Source: Kluyvera cryocrescens NBRC 102467
Lineage (GTDB): Bacteria > Pseudomonadota > Gammaproteobacteria > Enterobacterales > Enterobacteriaceae
NCBI RefSeq assembly: GCF_001571285.1
Contig: NZ_BCTM01000007.1
Coordinates: 168,170 to 232,169 of the forward strand
Direction of reading: 5' to 3'
DNA length: 64,000 nt
Shown here piece after piece: positions 17,976 to 29,645 of this stretch; position 1 is the first letter of the stretch; the number at the start of each line of letters is the position of its first letter. The notes beneath the pieces were generated by a model that was given only the letters and a program-made list of their open reading frames with translations, was not told the origin of the DNA and did not search any database. The translations under genes were made by a program, and so were the position numbers.

Positions 17976-18641
17976 ATGGAGAGCTTAGAGGCGATGATGC
18001 CGCGAGAAAAAATGCAGAAATACGGTATTGGCGCGCTGTCAGATATCGAGCTTCTGGCGCTGTTTTTACGCACCGGGACGCATGAAAAGAGTGTGATGAG
18101 GTTCTCTCACGATCTGCTGCGGCATTTCGGTTCGCTGTATGGTTTGCTATCGGCCTCCGAGGAGGAAATGATGCGGGTTGATGGCATCGGGCTTGCCAAG
18201 TTTGCACAGCTGAAAGGCATTGCCGAACTGGCTCGGCGTTACTTTAGCCTGCGGGTGCTGGCGGATGAACCCTTATTAAGCCCGGAGATGACGCGGGAGT
18301 TTTTGCAAAGCCAACTGGCGGATGAAGAACGAGAGATCTTTTTGGTTATCTTTCTCGATAGCCAACACAAAGTCCTCAAACACAGCCGCCTTTTTGCCGG
18401 TACGCTGAGCCATGTTGAGGTTCATCCGCGCGAAATTGTACGAGAAGCCATCAAAGTCAACGCTGCAGCGCTGATCCTTGCACATAATCATCCCTCGGGA
18501 AATGCAGAGCCCAGTAAATCAGACAGACTTATTACCGAAAGGGTGGTAAAATGTTGCCAATTCATGGATGTACGCGTACTCGATCATCTGGTCATAGGCC
18601 GTGGTGAGTATGTTTCTTTTGCCGAACGAGGCTGGATTTAG
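17976..18641 (+). CDS. radC: RadC family JAB/MPN protein
   Basis: A 221-residue protein of the RadC (YicR) family. It has an N-terminal helix-hairpin-helix ([20 protein letters not shown]) and a C-terminal JAMM-type metalloprotease fold with EVHPREI and [16 protein letters not shown]. Despite the name, a direct role in DNA repair is not established. The N-terminal ~60 residues diverge from the E. coli protein more than the rest does. It precedes the rpmB operon promoter. Confidence 0.92.
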   Translation: MESLEAMMPREKMQKYGIGALSDIELLALFLRTGTHEKSVMRFSHDLLRHFGSLYGLLSASEEEMMRVDGIGLAKFAQLKGIAELARRYFSLRVLADEPLLSPEMTREFLQSQLADEEREIFLVIFLDSQHKVLKHSRLFAGTLSHVEVHPREIVREAIKVNAAALILAHNHPSGNAEPSKSDRLITERVVKCCQFMDVRVLDHLVIGRGEYVSFAERGWI

Positions 18642-18684
18642 CGGATTTCTACGCGATCCACCGGGATCTTTGTCTGTTCGGGAC

Positions 18685-18713
18685 TTGAGCATAACGTCGT
18701 GGCAGCGTATACT
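18685..18713 (+). promoter_or_regulatory. sigma70 promoter of rpmB-rpmG
   Basis: TTGAGC (18685-18690) and TATACT (18708-18713) are separated by exactly 17 bp. They lie about 190 bp before rpmB, leaving a long 5' leader that could host ribosomal-protein control; no defined structure was worked out. Confidence 0.75.
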
Positions 18714-18885
18714 ACGCCACCTTTGAGAATCTCGGGTTTGGCATTTGGGCCTGGCAATCGAGAGTTCACTTAGACACTGATTCGTTTGCTTGCATCAAGG
18801 TGCGTGAATGATGATGTGTAGAACTGCGATGACCGGGCTGTAAAGCCTGACGAGGCGCCGATACCCCATACGAAGCTCGAGCTAA

Positions 18886-19143
<258 letters not shown>

Positions 19144-19160
19144 GTACTTAGAGGAAATAA

Positions 19161-19331
<171 letters not shown>

Positions 19332-19349
19332 TTTCAGTTTCGATGTAGC

Positions 19350-19378
19350 AAAAAACCTCGCCATGGCGGGGTTTTTTG
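19350..19378 (+). terminator. Terminator of rpmB-rpmG
   Basis: AACCTCGCC-AT-GGCGGGGTT followed by TTTTTG is a strong intrinsic terminator. Confidence 0.9.
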
Positions 19379-19429
19379 TTTTCTACGCGTCCCCATAATA
19401 GAGAGAGCTGCATTACATCCGGAGACGCT

Positions 19430-20239
19430 ATGCCTGAATTACCTGAAGTTGAAACCAGCCGCCGGGGGATTGAACCCCACCTGGTCGGTGCAACCATCCA
19501 GCATGCCGTTATCCGCAACGGTCGCCTGCGCTGGCCCGTCTCTGATGAAATCTATCGCCTGAGCGACAAACCCGTCCTGAGCGTGCAGCGTCGCGCCAAA
19601 TACCTGCTGCTCGAGCTACCTGACGGCTGGATCATCATTCATCTCGGTATGTCCGGGAGTCTACGTATTTTGCTGGAAGAATCACCGGCGGAAAAACACG
19701 ACCACGTTGATTTGGTGATGAGTAACGGCAAAGTGCTGCGTTACACCGATCCACGGCGTTTTGGCGCCTGGCTCTGGACTCCCGTGCTGGAAGGGCACAG
19801 CGTTCTGGCGCATCTTGGCCCAGAGCCGCTCAGTGAGGAATTCAACGCGGAATACCTGTTGGCGAAGTGCGCAAAGAAAAAAACCGCAATCAAGCCATGG
19901 CTGATGGATAACAAACTGGTGGTGGGGGTTGGCAATATTTATGCCAGCGAATCGCTGTTCGCCGCGCGGATCCATCCGGATCGGCTCGCGTCGTCGCTGT
20001 CGAACGACGAAGGTGAAAGGTTGGTCGGTGCGATCAAAGCGGTGCTTAAACGTTCGATTGAACAGGGCGGAACGACGCTGAAAGATTTTCTGCAAAGTGA
20101 TGGGAAGCCGGGCTATTTTGCGCAGGAATTGCAGGTGTATGGGCGGAAAGGGGAGCCTTGTCGCGCCTGTGGAACGCCGATTATCGCCAGCAAACACGCG
20201 CAGCGGGCGACATTTTATTGCCGGGTGTGCCAGAAGTAG
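19430..20239 (+). CDS. mutM: Formamidopyrimidine-DNA glycosylase
   Basis: Base-excision repair enzyme removing 8-oxoguanine and FaPy lesions. The catalytic N-terminus [12 protein letters not shown] is intact (Pro after the initiator Met, then Glu). The helix-two-turn-helix ([12 protein letters not shown]) and C-terminal zinc finger (CRACG ... CRVCQK) are present. It is 269 residues long, as in E. coli, with GGAG 7 bp upstream. Confidence 0.97.
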   Translation: MPELPEVETSRRGIEPHLVGATIQHAVIRNGRLRWPVSDEIYRLSDKPVLSVQRRAKYLLLELPDGWIIIHLGMSGSLRILLEESPAEKHDHVDLVMSNGKVLRYTDPRRFGAWLWTPVLEGHSVLAHLGPEPLSEEFNAEYLLAKCAKKKTAIKPWLMDNKLVVGVGNIYASESLFAARIHPDRLASSLSNDEGERLVGAIKAVLKRSIEQGGTTLKDFLQSDGKPGYFAQELQVYGRKGEPCRACGTPIIASKHAQRATFYCRVCQK

Positions 20240-20250
20240 CGCCGTTGTAT

Positions 20251-20281
20251 TTCCAGCGTCGCGAATAGCGCAACGCTGGAA
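20251..20281. repeat. Inverted repeat between convergent mutM and coaD
   Basis: TTCCAGCGT / ACGCTGGAA forms a 9 bp stem with a 13 nt loop. Lacking a clear U-tract, it may be a weak shared terminator or mRNA 3'-end stabiliser. Confidence 0.5.
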
Positions 20282-20291
20282 AAGGGGAGCG

Positions 20292-22057
<1,766 letters not shown>

Positions 22058-22378
22058 AATAAATAGCTGAGTTATGAATGTGCTGAGGATTCTATGTATT
22101 TACCTGAGGCTTTACCATTACTTTTGCTGTTTTTGGACTAAATTATCCACAGCGTGGTGGCTTGCCGTGGATATCGCTGCTTATCCCCCTTTTTTATGCT
22201 GCCGGATACCATTTGTGCTCAAGGAAATAAGCCGAGCGTCGGGCGACGATAGCCATCGGGATTATAATTCTACTGACATGATTTATAAGGGGTAAATGAT
22301 TTAAACGCGCAAAGTGCTTCCGGTTCGGATTGCGGCAAAAGAAGTGGTACACTATCGCGTCAAAATTGAGTGCATTAA
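22058..22378. other. Noncoding: divergent waaA / waaQ promoter region
   Basis: No gene was seen. On the plus strand TACACT at 22348-22353 is a possible -10 for the waaQ operon, with only a weak -35 upstream. The long leader between it and waaQ carries the JUMPstart element. Confidence 0.5.
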
Positions 22379-22417
22379 CAGTAATCAGGTTGCTGCTGAG
22401 CCTTAAGCAGTAGCGTA
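22379..22417 (+). promoter_or_regulatory. JUMPstart / ops element of the waaQ operon
   Basis: The 39 bp segment starts CAGTaaTCaGGTtGCTG and ends in GCAGTAGCGT (22407-22416). It aligns along its length with the classical JUMPstart sequence, whose ops core is GGCGGTAGCGT. This element in the 5' leader recruits RfaH to prevent early termination in LPS and capsule operons. It lies 45 bp before waaQ. Confidence 0.8.
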
Positions 22418-22461
22418 TTTTTGCCTATTTTATTCGGAAAATCTCAACCAAAGAGTCGCTT

Positions 22462-23532
22462 GTGGAAAAGCCATTTAGAAAAATTCTGCTCATTAAAATG
22501 CGTTTTCACGGGGATATGCTGCTGACTACTCCCGTTATTAGCACGCTTAAACGTCATTATCCTGATGCGAAGGTTGATGTTCTGCTGTATCAGGACACGA
22601 TGCCTATTTTATCCGAAAACCCTGAGATCAATGCGCTGTATGGTCTGAAAAATAAAAAAGCTAAAACCACAGAAAAAATTAATAACTTTATTAGCTTAAT
22701 CAGAGTATTACGTTCAAATAAGTATGACCTCGTGGTTAACATGGCCGATCAGTGGATGGTGGCCGTGCTGGTCCGTCTGCTGAATGTGCCAATGAGTATT
22801 TCGCAGGACTACCGCCATCGGCAGTCTGCCTTCTGGCGCAACAGTTTCACGCACCTTGCCCCGTCACAGGGGAATAACGTGGTTGAGAGCAATCTTTCCG
22901 TGCTGGCGCCGCTGGGGCTCGATTCCTATGTCGCGGAAACGACGATGAGCTACAATCCCCGCTGCTGGGAACGTGTGCGTCAGGAGCTGGATAAAGCCGG
23001 CGTCGGCGAGCGTTACGTCGTCATTCAGCCGACGGCGCGGCAGATTTTTAAATGCTGGGAGAACGAAAAGTTCTCTCAGGTCATCGATGCGTTGCATGAG
23101 CGCGGGATTGAAGTCGTGCTGACTTCTGGCCCAGGCGCGGACGATCTGGCATGTATTGATGCTATCGCCAGCGGCTGTAAACAACCGCCGATAACGGCGC
23201 TGGCTGGTAACGTGTCCTTCCCTGAATTGGGTGCGTTAATTGATCATGCTGCGCTGTTTATCGGCGTGGACTCCGCTCCGGGGCATATTGCTGCGGCGGT
23301 GAAAACGCCGCTCATCGCCCTGTTTGGCGCGACGGACCACATCTTCTGGCGCCCGTGGTCGGATAATATGATTCAATTTTGGGCCGGCGATTATCGCCCT
23401 ATGCCGCCGCGCGAACAGCGCAATCGCAATGAAATGTATCTCTCAGTCATTCCGGCAGCGGATGTGATTGCCGCTATTGATAAACTCTTGCCAGCCAGTC
23501 ATGCGGAATCCGCCATAGGCGAAGAATTATGA
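22462..23532 (+). CDS. waaQ: LPS heptosyltransferase III WaaQ
   Basis: Adds the branching HepIII residue to the inner core. The 356-residue GT9 protein has KILLIKMRFHGDMLLTTPV at the N-terminus and ALFIGVDSAPGHIAAAV with IALFGATDHIFWRPW in the C-terminal nucleotide-sugar domain. The start is GTG at 22462 with AAGAG upstream. It heads the waaQ operon; the 3' end overlaps waaG by 4 bp. Confidence 0.94.
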   Translation: MEKPFRKILLIKMRFHGDMLLTTPVISTLKRHYPDAKVDVLLYQDTMPILSENPEINALYGLKNKKAKTTEKINNFISLIRVLRSNKYDLVVNMADQWMVAVLVRLLNVPMSISQDYRHRQSAFWRNSFTHLAPSQGNNVVESNLSVLAPLGLDSYVAETTMSYNPRCWERVRQELDKAGVGERYVVIQPTARQIFKCWENEKFSQVIDALHERGIEVVLTSGPGADDLACIDAIASGCKQPPITALAGNVSFPELGALIDHAALFIGVDSAPGHIAAAVKTPLIALFGATDHIFWRPWSDNMIQFWAGDYRPMPPREQRNRNEMYLSVIPAADVIAAIDKLLPASHAESAIGEEL

Positions 23533-24653
23533 TCGTTGCATTTTGTCTGTATAAATATTTCCCTTTTGGCGGTTTGCAGCGCGACTTCATGCGCATTGCC
23601 CAGACCGTGGCGGCGCGCGGCCATCAGGTGCGCGTATACACCCAATTTTGGGAAGGCGAACACCCTGAGAGCTTTGAGCTTATCCTGGTGCCGGTAAAAT
23701 CGCGCACGAATCATGGGCGTAATGCGGAATATTACGCGTGGGTGCGAAATCACCTGCGTGAACATCCGGTGGCTCGGGTGGTGGGCTTTAATAAGATGCC
23801 GGGGCTGGATGTCTACTACGCGGCCGATGTTTGCTATGCCGAAAAAGTCGCGCAGGAGAAAGGGTTCTTCTATCGCCTGACTTCGCGCTATCGGCATTAT
23901 GCCGCCTTTGAGCGCGCGACCTTTGAGCAGGGAAAATCCACGCAGCTGCTGATGTTAACGGATAAGCAAATTGCCGATTTCCAAAAACATTACCAGACGG
24001 AGTCTGAGCGTTTTCATATTTTGCCGCCGGGGATCTACCCGGACAGAAAATACAGTTGCCAGATCCCTGACGCCCGCCAGGTATATCGCCAAAAGAATGG
24101 GCTGACGGGATCACAGAACGTACTGTTACAGGTGGGATCTGATTTCACGCGTAAGGGCGTCGATCGGACCTTAAACGCGATGGCCTCGCTGCCTGAAAGC
24201 CTGCGGCAGAATACCCAACTGTTCATTGTTGGACAGGATAAACCGGGCAAATTTGCGGCCCTGGCAGAGAAGCTGGGCATTCACCGCAATGTTCATTTCT
24301 TCTCTGGGCGCAATGATGTTGCTGAACTGATGGCCGCCGCCGATATTCTGCTGCATCCTGCCTATCAGGAAGCGGCGGGGATTGTCCTGCTTGAAGCGGT
24401 GACGGCGGGCCTGCCGGTACTGACGACCAGCGTTTGTGGTTACGCCCACTATATTGCGGATGCTAACTGCGGCGCGGTCATTGCGGAGCCTTTCCGTCAG
24501 GACGCGTTGAATGAGATCTTGCTGAAAGCCCTCACCCAACCGGCACTGCGCGAGGCGTGGGCGGAAAATGCGCGTAATTATGCGGATACTCAAGATTTGT
24601 ACAGTCTGGCGGACAAAGCGGCAGATATCATTATAGGTGATTTAGATGGTTGA
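23529..24653 (+). CDS. waaG: LPS core glucosyltransferase I WaaG
   Basis: Transfers glucose from UDP-glucose onto HepII, beginning the outer core. The 374-residue GT4 protein has [15 protein letters not shown] at the N-terminus and the E-x7-E type motif [19 protein letters not shown] near the C-terminus. The length equals E. coli WaaG. It overlaps waaQ (ATGA) and waaP (8 bp), so the three are translationally linked. Confidence 0.95.
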   Translation: MIVAFCLYKYFPFGGLQRDFMRIAQTVAARGHQVRVYTQFWEGEHPESFELILVPVKSRTNHGRNAEYYAWVRNHLREHPVARVVGFNKMPGLDVYYAADVCYAEKVAQEKGFFYRLTSRYRHYAAFERATFEQGKSTQLLMLTDKQIADFQKHYQTESERFHILPPGIYPDRKYSCQIPDARQVYRQKNGLTGSQNVLLQVGSDFTRKGVDRTLNAMASLPESLRQNTQLFIVGQDKPGKFAALAEKLGIHRNVHFFSGRNDVAELMAAADILLHPAYQEAAGIVLLEAVTAGLPVLTTSVCGYAHYIADANCGAVIAEPFRQDALNEILLKALTQPALREAWAENARNYADTQDLYSLADKAADIIIGDLDG

Positions 24654-25443
24654 GCTGAATGAGCCGCTGGCCACGCTGTGGCGCGGAAAAGATGCGTTTG
24701 AAGAGGTGAAAAATCTGCAAGGTGAGGTTTTTCGTGAGCTGGAAACTCGCCGTACGCTGCGCTTCGAACTGGCTGGCGGGAGCTATTTCCTGAAATGGCA
24801 TCGCGGCACCTCCCTCAAAGAGATCGTCAAAAACCTGATTTCGCTGCGCATGCCGGTGCTGGGCGCTGACCGGGAGTGGAATGCGATTCACCGTCTGCAC
24901 GATGTCGGCGTCGATACCATGCACGGCGTTGGTTTTGGCGAGAAAGGGCTTAACCCGCTGACTAAAACCTCCTTCATCATTACCGAAGACCTGACGCCAA
25001 CCGTCAGTCTTGAGGATTACTGCGCCGATTGGGAGACCAATCCGCCGGCTGCTGCGGTGAAACGCATGCTGATTAAGCGTGTGGCGACGATGGTACGTAA
25101 AATGCACCTGGCCGGCATTAACCACCGCGACTGCTACATCTGTCACTTCTTACTGCACCTGCCATTTAGCGGTCAGGAAGAGTCGCTTAAAATTTCGGTC
25201 ATTGATCTGCACCGCGCGCAGATCCGCAATCATGTGCCGCGTCGCTGGCGTGATAAAGATTTGATCGGCCTGTATTTCTCATCGCTGAATATCGGTCTGA
25301 CGCAGCGCGATATTTTGCGTTTTATGCGGGCTTATTTTGATAAATCTATCAGAGATGTACTGCGTGAAGAGCAGGCGCTGCTGGCAAAAGCCGCAGACAA
25401 GGCCAACAAAATAAAAGAAAGAACGATCAGAAAGTCGTTGTAA
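24646..25443 (+). CDS. waaP: LPS core heptose(I) kinase WaaP
   Basis: Phosphorylates HepI of the inner core, which strengthens the outer-membrane barrier. The 265-residue protein kinase-like enzyme shows [13 protein letters not shown] (catalytic loop aspartate) and [10 protein letters not shown] (metal-binding Asp). The kinase for HepII, WaaY, is not found in this operon. Confidence 0.95.
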   Translation: MVELNEPLATLWRGKDAFEEVKNLQGEVFRELETRRTLRFELAGGSYFLKWHRGTSLKEIVKNLISLRMPVLGADREWNAIHRLHDVGVDTMHGVGFGEKGLNPLTKTSFIITEDLTPTVSLEDYCADWETNPPAAAVKRMLIKRVATMVRKMHLAGINHRDCYICHFLLHLPFSGQEESLKISVIDLHRAQIRNHVPRRWRDKDLIGLYFSSLNIGLTQRDILRFMRAYFDKSIRDVLREEQALLAKAADKANKIKERTIRKSL

Positions 25444-25459
25444 TTGCCGGGAGCAGGAC

Positions 25460-26476
25460 ATGACCTATCCGTATTTGAATGCCGATGAGATGATTAAAGA
25501 GACCCTCATCTTTAATGAAGGCCAGCCGTTATCCGCGGATGCGCCATTCCATATTGCCTACGGCATTGATAAAAACTTTCTCTTCGGCTGCGGCGTTTCT
25601 ATTGCTTCAGTTCTGCTGCATAACCGCAGCATGAACTTTGTGTTCCATGTCTTTATCGATGTCATTTCTGACGAAGAAAAGCAGCACTTTGCGCAACTGG
25701 CACAGGATAACGGCACCTGTATTCAGATTCATATCGTCAACTGCGAACGACTGACCGCCTTCCCGACTACCAAGAACTGGTCGGTCGCGATGTATTTCCG
25801 CTTCATCATCGGCGATTACTTTATTGGTCAGCAAACCCGGCTTCTTTATCTGGATGCGGACATTGTATGCCAGGGGGCGCTGGGGGAATTGATGACGCTG
25901 GAGCTCGCGGATACCGTGGCGGGTGTTGTGCCTGAGCGTGATAACAAATGGTGGCTGTCGCGTAGCCAGAGCCTGGATTGCCCGGCGATTGCTAACGGCT
26001 ACTTCAACTCCGGCGTGCTGCTGCTGAATATCCCCGCGTGGGCCAGTGAGCATGTTTCAGGCAAGGCGATGTCCCTGCTGTCTGACAAAAACGTGACGCG
26101 CAAGCTGAGCTTTATGGATCAGGATATCCTGAACATTATTCTCTCAGGGAAAGTGACGTTTATCGACGGCAAATACAACACGCAGTTCAGCCTCAACTAT
26201 GAGCTGAAAGAGACGTTTATCAACCCTATCCATGCCGGTACGGTACTGATTCACTACGTCGGGCCAACCAAACCCTGGCACAACTGGGCCTGCTACCCGA
26301 GCGCGGCGCCTTTTCTGACGGCGAAAGCCGCATCGCCGTGGAAAGATTTGCCGTTGCTTAAACCCGGAAATGCGAACTATGCGCGCTACTGTGCCAAGCA
26401 TAACTTCAAGAATAACAAGCCACTCGCTGGCATCATGAACTATATTTACTATTTCTATTTAAGAGTGGTTAGATAG
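25460..26476 (+). CDS. LPS outer-core GT8 hexosyltransferase (WaaI/WaaO type)
   Basis: A 338-residue retaining glycosyltransferase of family GT8. Features include HIAYGIDKNFLFGCGVSIAS at the N-terminus, the metal-binding DxD in LLYLDADIVC, and IANGYFNSGVLLLNIPAW. The C-terminal region HYVGPTKPWHNWA is typical of WaaI/WaaO/WaaJ. It should add the second outer-core hexose after WaaG. The donor (UDP-Gal or UDP-Glc) cannot be decided from sequence, so no symbol is assigned. It is the only GT8 gene in the locus, where E. coli has two or three. Confidence 0.85.
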   Translation: MTYPYLNADEMIKETLIFNEGQPLSADAPFHIAYGIDKNFLFGCGVSIASVLLHNRSMNFVFHVFIDVISDEEKQHFAQLAQDNGTCIQIHIVNCERLTAFPTTKNWSVAMYFRFIIGDYFIGQQTRLLYLDADIVCQGALGELMTLELADTVAGVVPERDNKWWLSRSQSLDCPAIANGYFNSGVLLLNIPAWASEHVSGKAMSLLSDKNVTRKLSFMDQDILNIILSGKVTFIDGKYNTQFSLNYELKETFINPIHAGTVLIHYVGPTKPWHNWACYPSAAPFLTAKAASPWKDLPLLKPGNANYARYCAKHNFKNNKPLAGIMNYIYYFYLRVVR

Positions 26477-26562
26477 TCTTTTGAATTTTATGGCTATTTT
26501 GGCTACAGGATAACAATCTCGAACCGCCTTTTTGGGTAACGATTATTTTTGGTGGCAGTCTT

Positions 26563-27345
26563 ATGAGCGGTAAATTGCACAGCATCACAACCGAAGACGT
26601 TAACGAAATCAAACGTCACAAGACCTCGGAAAACTGTATTATTTTCCTTTCCGGGCCATCATCATTAAAAACGCCGTTGAGCCTACTGGCCGCTTCAGAT
26701 GTTATCGCCGTGAACGGTTCCGCTCGTTATCTGCTGGATAACAATATTCGGCCATTCATTTATGTGCTGACCGACTCCCGCTTTTCACTGCAGCGTAACG
26801 ATGACTTCCGCGAGTTTATGAAGAAAAGCAAATATGCCATCGTCAACGGCGAGGTCTACGACAGGGCTTCTGAGGAAGATAAGCGTTATATCGACGATCA
26901 CGGCTTTGTGATTCGCTCTCTGTATCAGCGAGAAAAGGGCGGGTTCTTTAAGAAAATTAAGTTCACCATTGCGTCGAAACTGGACGACAAAATCCTGATT
27001 GATGTCCCTGCCTCGAAAAAGAAACGGCTGGCGGGATTTAGCCTGGATATTACCCATGGCTACTGCTCATGCCATACCGTGGCGTTTGCTGCACTTCAGG
27101 TAGCGTACAGTTTGGGCTATCAGAAAATCGTCCATTCCGGGCTGGATTTGGTTGACACCTGTGCCCGTTTTTACGATGAAAAGCACAACCAACAGCCGTC
27201 GGAGTTGAGTCGGGATTTAGGGAAAATCCTGCCGTTCTACCGCTTTATGCGTGAGAACGTGGCGGATATTAATGTTTATAACCTCTCTGATACGACGGCC
27301 ATAAGTTACGATGTGATCCCGTTTATTACACCGCAAGAGGTGTAG
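26563..27345 (+). CDS. waaZ: LPS core protein WaaZ (Kdo-III transferase type)
   Basis: A 260-residue protein resembling WaaZ, which is required for adding a third Kdo residue in some E. coli and Salmonella cores. Visible features are IIFLSGPSSLKTPLSLLAAS, DVIAVNGSARYLLDNN near the N-terminus and ITHGYCSCHTVAFAALQVAY in the middle. It is the last gene of the waaQ operon and is separated from the GT8 gene by 86 bp. WaaS, its usual partner in E. coli K-12, is absent. Confidence 0.8.
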   Translation: MSGKLHSITTEDVNEIKRHKTSENCIIFLSGPSSLKTPLSLLAASDVIAVNGSARYLLDNNIRPFIYVLTDSRFSLQRNDDFREFMKKSKYAIVNGEVYDRASEEDKRYIDDHGFVIRSLYQREKGGFFKKIKFTIASKLDDKILIDVPASKKKRLAGFSLDITHGYCSCHTVAFAALQVAYSLGYQKIVHSGLDLVDTCARFYDEKHNQQPSELSRDLGKILPFYRFMRENVADINVYNLSDTTAISYDVIPFITPQEV

Positions 27346-27361
27346 TGGACCATCAGTGAAT

Positions 27362-27390
27362 AAAAAAGGCTGCACCATGCAGCCTTTTTT
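27362..27390. terminator. Bidirectional terminator between waaZ and waaL
   Basis: AAAAAAGGCTGC-ACCAT-GCAGCCTTTTTT is a perfect hairpin with A and T runs on both sides, between convergent genes. A second hairpin, CCACCTCC-AG-GGAGGTGG, lies at 27406-27423. Confidence 0.92.
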
Positions 27391-27433
27391 ATTGTCAGCC
27401 CTAAACCACCTCCAGGGAGGTGGTGATTAATTT

Positions 27434-28654
27434 CTAGTTTTGCTGGGGCTTGAATTTTAGCGCCAGAGCGATGCCCATCAGCATCGTCAGGTTTTCAATA
27501 CTGACGGTTTCGAAAGCGCCGCGAATAAACAGGTTACCCACGAGTATCAAACCAATCAGAAGCCAGGCTTCTTTTACCATGCCTTTGCTATTCTTGTAAC
27601 CCTTCACCGCCTCTACTAGCACTGAAATCAGGAGATACCAGAGAGCGAACAGGCCAAGCAAACCACCCGCAAACCATTCGGAAAGCGTCAGATTGTGCGG
27701 ACCGATGGATTTTTTAAAGTCCCATTGTGGGTAGTCCTGTACCCGGCTGTCATATACTCGGTAGTAAACCGTTTCACCATAACCATAACCCTTGATTGGG
27801 TTTTCTTTAATCAAATCAAGTGCTGAGCCTTGTGTTCCGCTACCGTAGCGATTAGAACTGGAGGTCTGCTGCATTTTATGGAATAGCAATTTTAGGCTAT
27901 CCGGATCTTTCAGGTGCCCAATAGCGAGTACGCCTCCAAGTAATACGGCGGCGATCAGCGGCAATTTCCATTCACGTTTAAGAATGCACCAGATAAATGC
28001 CGGGATGAGAATAGATAGCCATGTTCCACGCTGCAGCGTTCCCACAATCATGAAGCCCAAAGCCGCCGCAATAACAAAGAACAGTATTTTTGCTTTTGCG
28101 GTTTTGATATTCCAGAGGAACAAGAAGGCGGGGGTCATAAATATCAGTATGTCAGATTTATATTTATGATCGAAGTTTGTCAGCGGCATCATTCCTTGCT
28201 GATATTCGCGGAAATACTGCCAGCCATCGACAAGCGCCAGAGGCAGAATGCCGATAATCAGAGAGTAAATTAGTGTTTTTGAAATATTATCTTTACTTTC
28301 TGCATGCAACAATATTGGGATGACCAATGTCATCAGCAGTAGTTTTTCGAGGATCGTATTCGCGAATTTGCTGAAGCTGTAAGCATGGTCAAAAGAGATT
28401 GCCACGGCATAAGAACTCACAAGAACAAAGCATAGTAGTGAGTAGGTTAAGTTATTCTTGAAGAAACCCAGCAAGGCGGATTTTTTCTTAACGACATAAT
28501 ATATTGCAGTTATCACCATTAAAGTGGAAACAACATGTTTATAACGCGTGATGTGCTCAAAAAAGTACATCATTATAAACAACGAAACCAATCCTCGGTT
28601 CCAAATGGATTGCCAGCAAAAATCCCTTTGCTTCAATGTGTTGGATGAAGTCAT
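27434..28654 (-). CDS. waaL: O-antigen ligase WaaL
   Basis: Transfers undecaprenyl-linked O-antigen to the lipid A-core on the periplasmic side of the inner membrane. The 406-residue polytopic protein has about 10-12 predicted membrane helices and the large periplasmic loop with SSNRYGSGTQGSALDLI and GPHNLTLSEWFAGG, where the conserved Arg and His are expected. ATG at 28654 has AAGG 7 bp upstream. The presence of waaL implies an O-antigen or similar polymer is made elsewhere. Confidence 0.92.
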   Translation of the reverse strand: MTSSNTLKQRDFCWQSIWNRGLVSLFIMMYFFEHITRYKHVVSTLMVITAIYYVVKKKSALLGFFKNNLTYSLLCFVLVSSYAVAISFDHAYSFSKFANTILEKLLLMTLVIPILLHAESKDNISKTLIYSLIIGILPLALVDGWQYFREYQQGMMPLTNFDHKYKSDILIFMTPAFLFLWNIKTAKAKILFFVIAAALGFMIVGTLQRGTWLSILIPAFIWCILKREWKLPLIAAVLLGGVLAIGHLKDPDSLKLLFHKMQQTSSSNRYGSGTQGSALDLIKENPIKGYGYGETVYYRVYDSRVQDYPQWDFKKSIGPHNLTLSEWFAGGLLGLFALWYLLISVLVEAVKGYKNSKGMVKEAWLLIGLILVGNLFIRGAFETVSIENLTMLMGIALALKFKPQQN

Positions 28655-28673
28655 CAACGTACCTTAATAAAAA

Positions 28674-29642
28674 CTACCAGGATAAAATCTTGTGCAACTC
28701 GCGAATAACCGCGGGCGCAGGGAGATCGGCTAAATCTTTTGACTCTGAACAGCACGCCACCTGATTCTTCCCATACCCGCCTATCAATCCCGGGTCGGTC
28801 GGTCCATACAGCGTAATATTTGGGCGATCCAACGCCGCGGTTAAATGGCTTAACCCGGTATCCACCGATATAACAAATTTTGCTTCTGCCAACACGTGCG
28901 CGATTTTCTCAAGGCTCAGTCGCGGCAGCACGTCAACATAATCAAACCCTTGCGCTAAACGCTGTGCTCTGGCTTCTTCATGAGGAGCTCCCCACGGCAG
29001 CTTGATGCGCAGACCACTTTCCTGCAATAGGCCAATCAATTCGCGCCAGTGGCTTTCCGGCCAATGTTTATCATCGCGGGTTGTGGCGTGCAGGAAAACA
29101 CAATAAGGCGCGCTATCTGCTGGACTCACGCTCAGGAAATGCTGTGCGATTGCGTAATCACCCTGTGATTCAGGTTTGACGTAGCTCAGGCTTTTGGCAA
29201 ACAGCTCACGGGTACGTTCAACGGCGTGCTGTTGCTTAGCGATATGGTGACGACGATTGTAGAACAGGCTTGCCAGCGGTTCGCGGGCGGTCTGCCAATC
29301 CATGCCGTGCTTGATACCGCGTGCTAATCGGGTGACCAGCGCGGCGCTTTTGACCAGCCCCTGGGCATCGATGATGGCGTCGTATTTCACCGACTGTACT
29401 GTATCGCGAAAGGCTTTCCGTTCGGCTTTAATCGGTGCGGAAAACCACGCCTTGCGCCAGCGACGAATCGCCACCGGGATGACGCGGTCTACGGCTTCAT
29501 GCCAGGAGGGAATTTGCGCGAAGCCTTCTTCCACCACCCAATCAAAACGAATGCCGGGAATAGCGCGCATCGCGTCGGTTAACGCCGGCAGCGTATGCAG
29601 GACATCGCCCATTGAAGAGGTTTTAACAATCAGAACCCGCAT
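28674..29642 (-). CDS. waaC: LPS heptosyltransferase I WaaC
   Basis: Adds the first L,D-heptose to Kdo2-lipid A. The 322-residue GT9 protein starts MRVLIVKTSSMGDVLHTLPA and has KFVISVDTGLSHLTAALDRP with LYGPTDPGLIGGYG near the C-terminus. It lies 3 bp after waaF in the hldD-waaF-waaC-waaL order. Confidence 0.96.
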   Translation of the reverse strand: MRVLIVKTSSMGDVLHTLPALTDAMRAIPGIRFDWVVEEGFAQIPSWHEAVDRVIPVAIRRWRKAWFSAPIKAERKAFRDTVQSVKYDAIIDAQGLVKSAALVTRLARGIKHGMDWQTAREPLASLFYNRRHHIAKQQHAVERTRELFAKSLSYVKPESQGDYAIAQHFLSVSPADSAPYCVFLHATTRDDKHWPESHWRELIGLLQESGLRIKLPWGAPHEEARAQRLAQGFDYVDVLPRLSLEKIAHVLAEAKFVISVDTGLSHLTAALDRPNITLYGPTDPGLIGGYGKNQVACCSESKDLADLPAPAVIRELHKILSW

Positions 29643-29645
29643 GCG

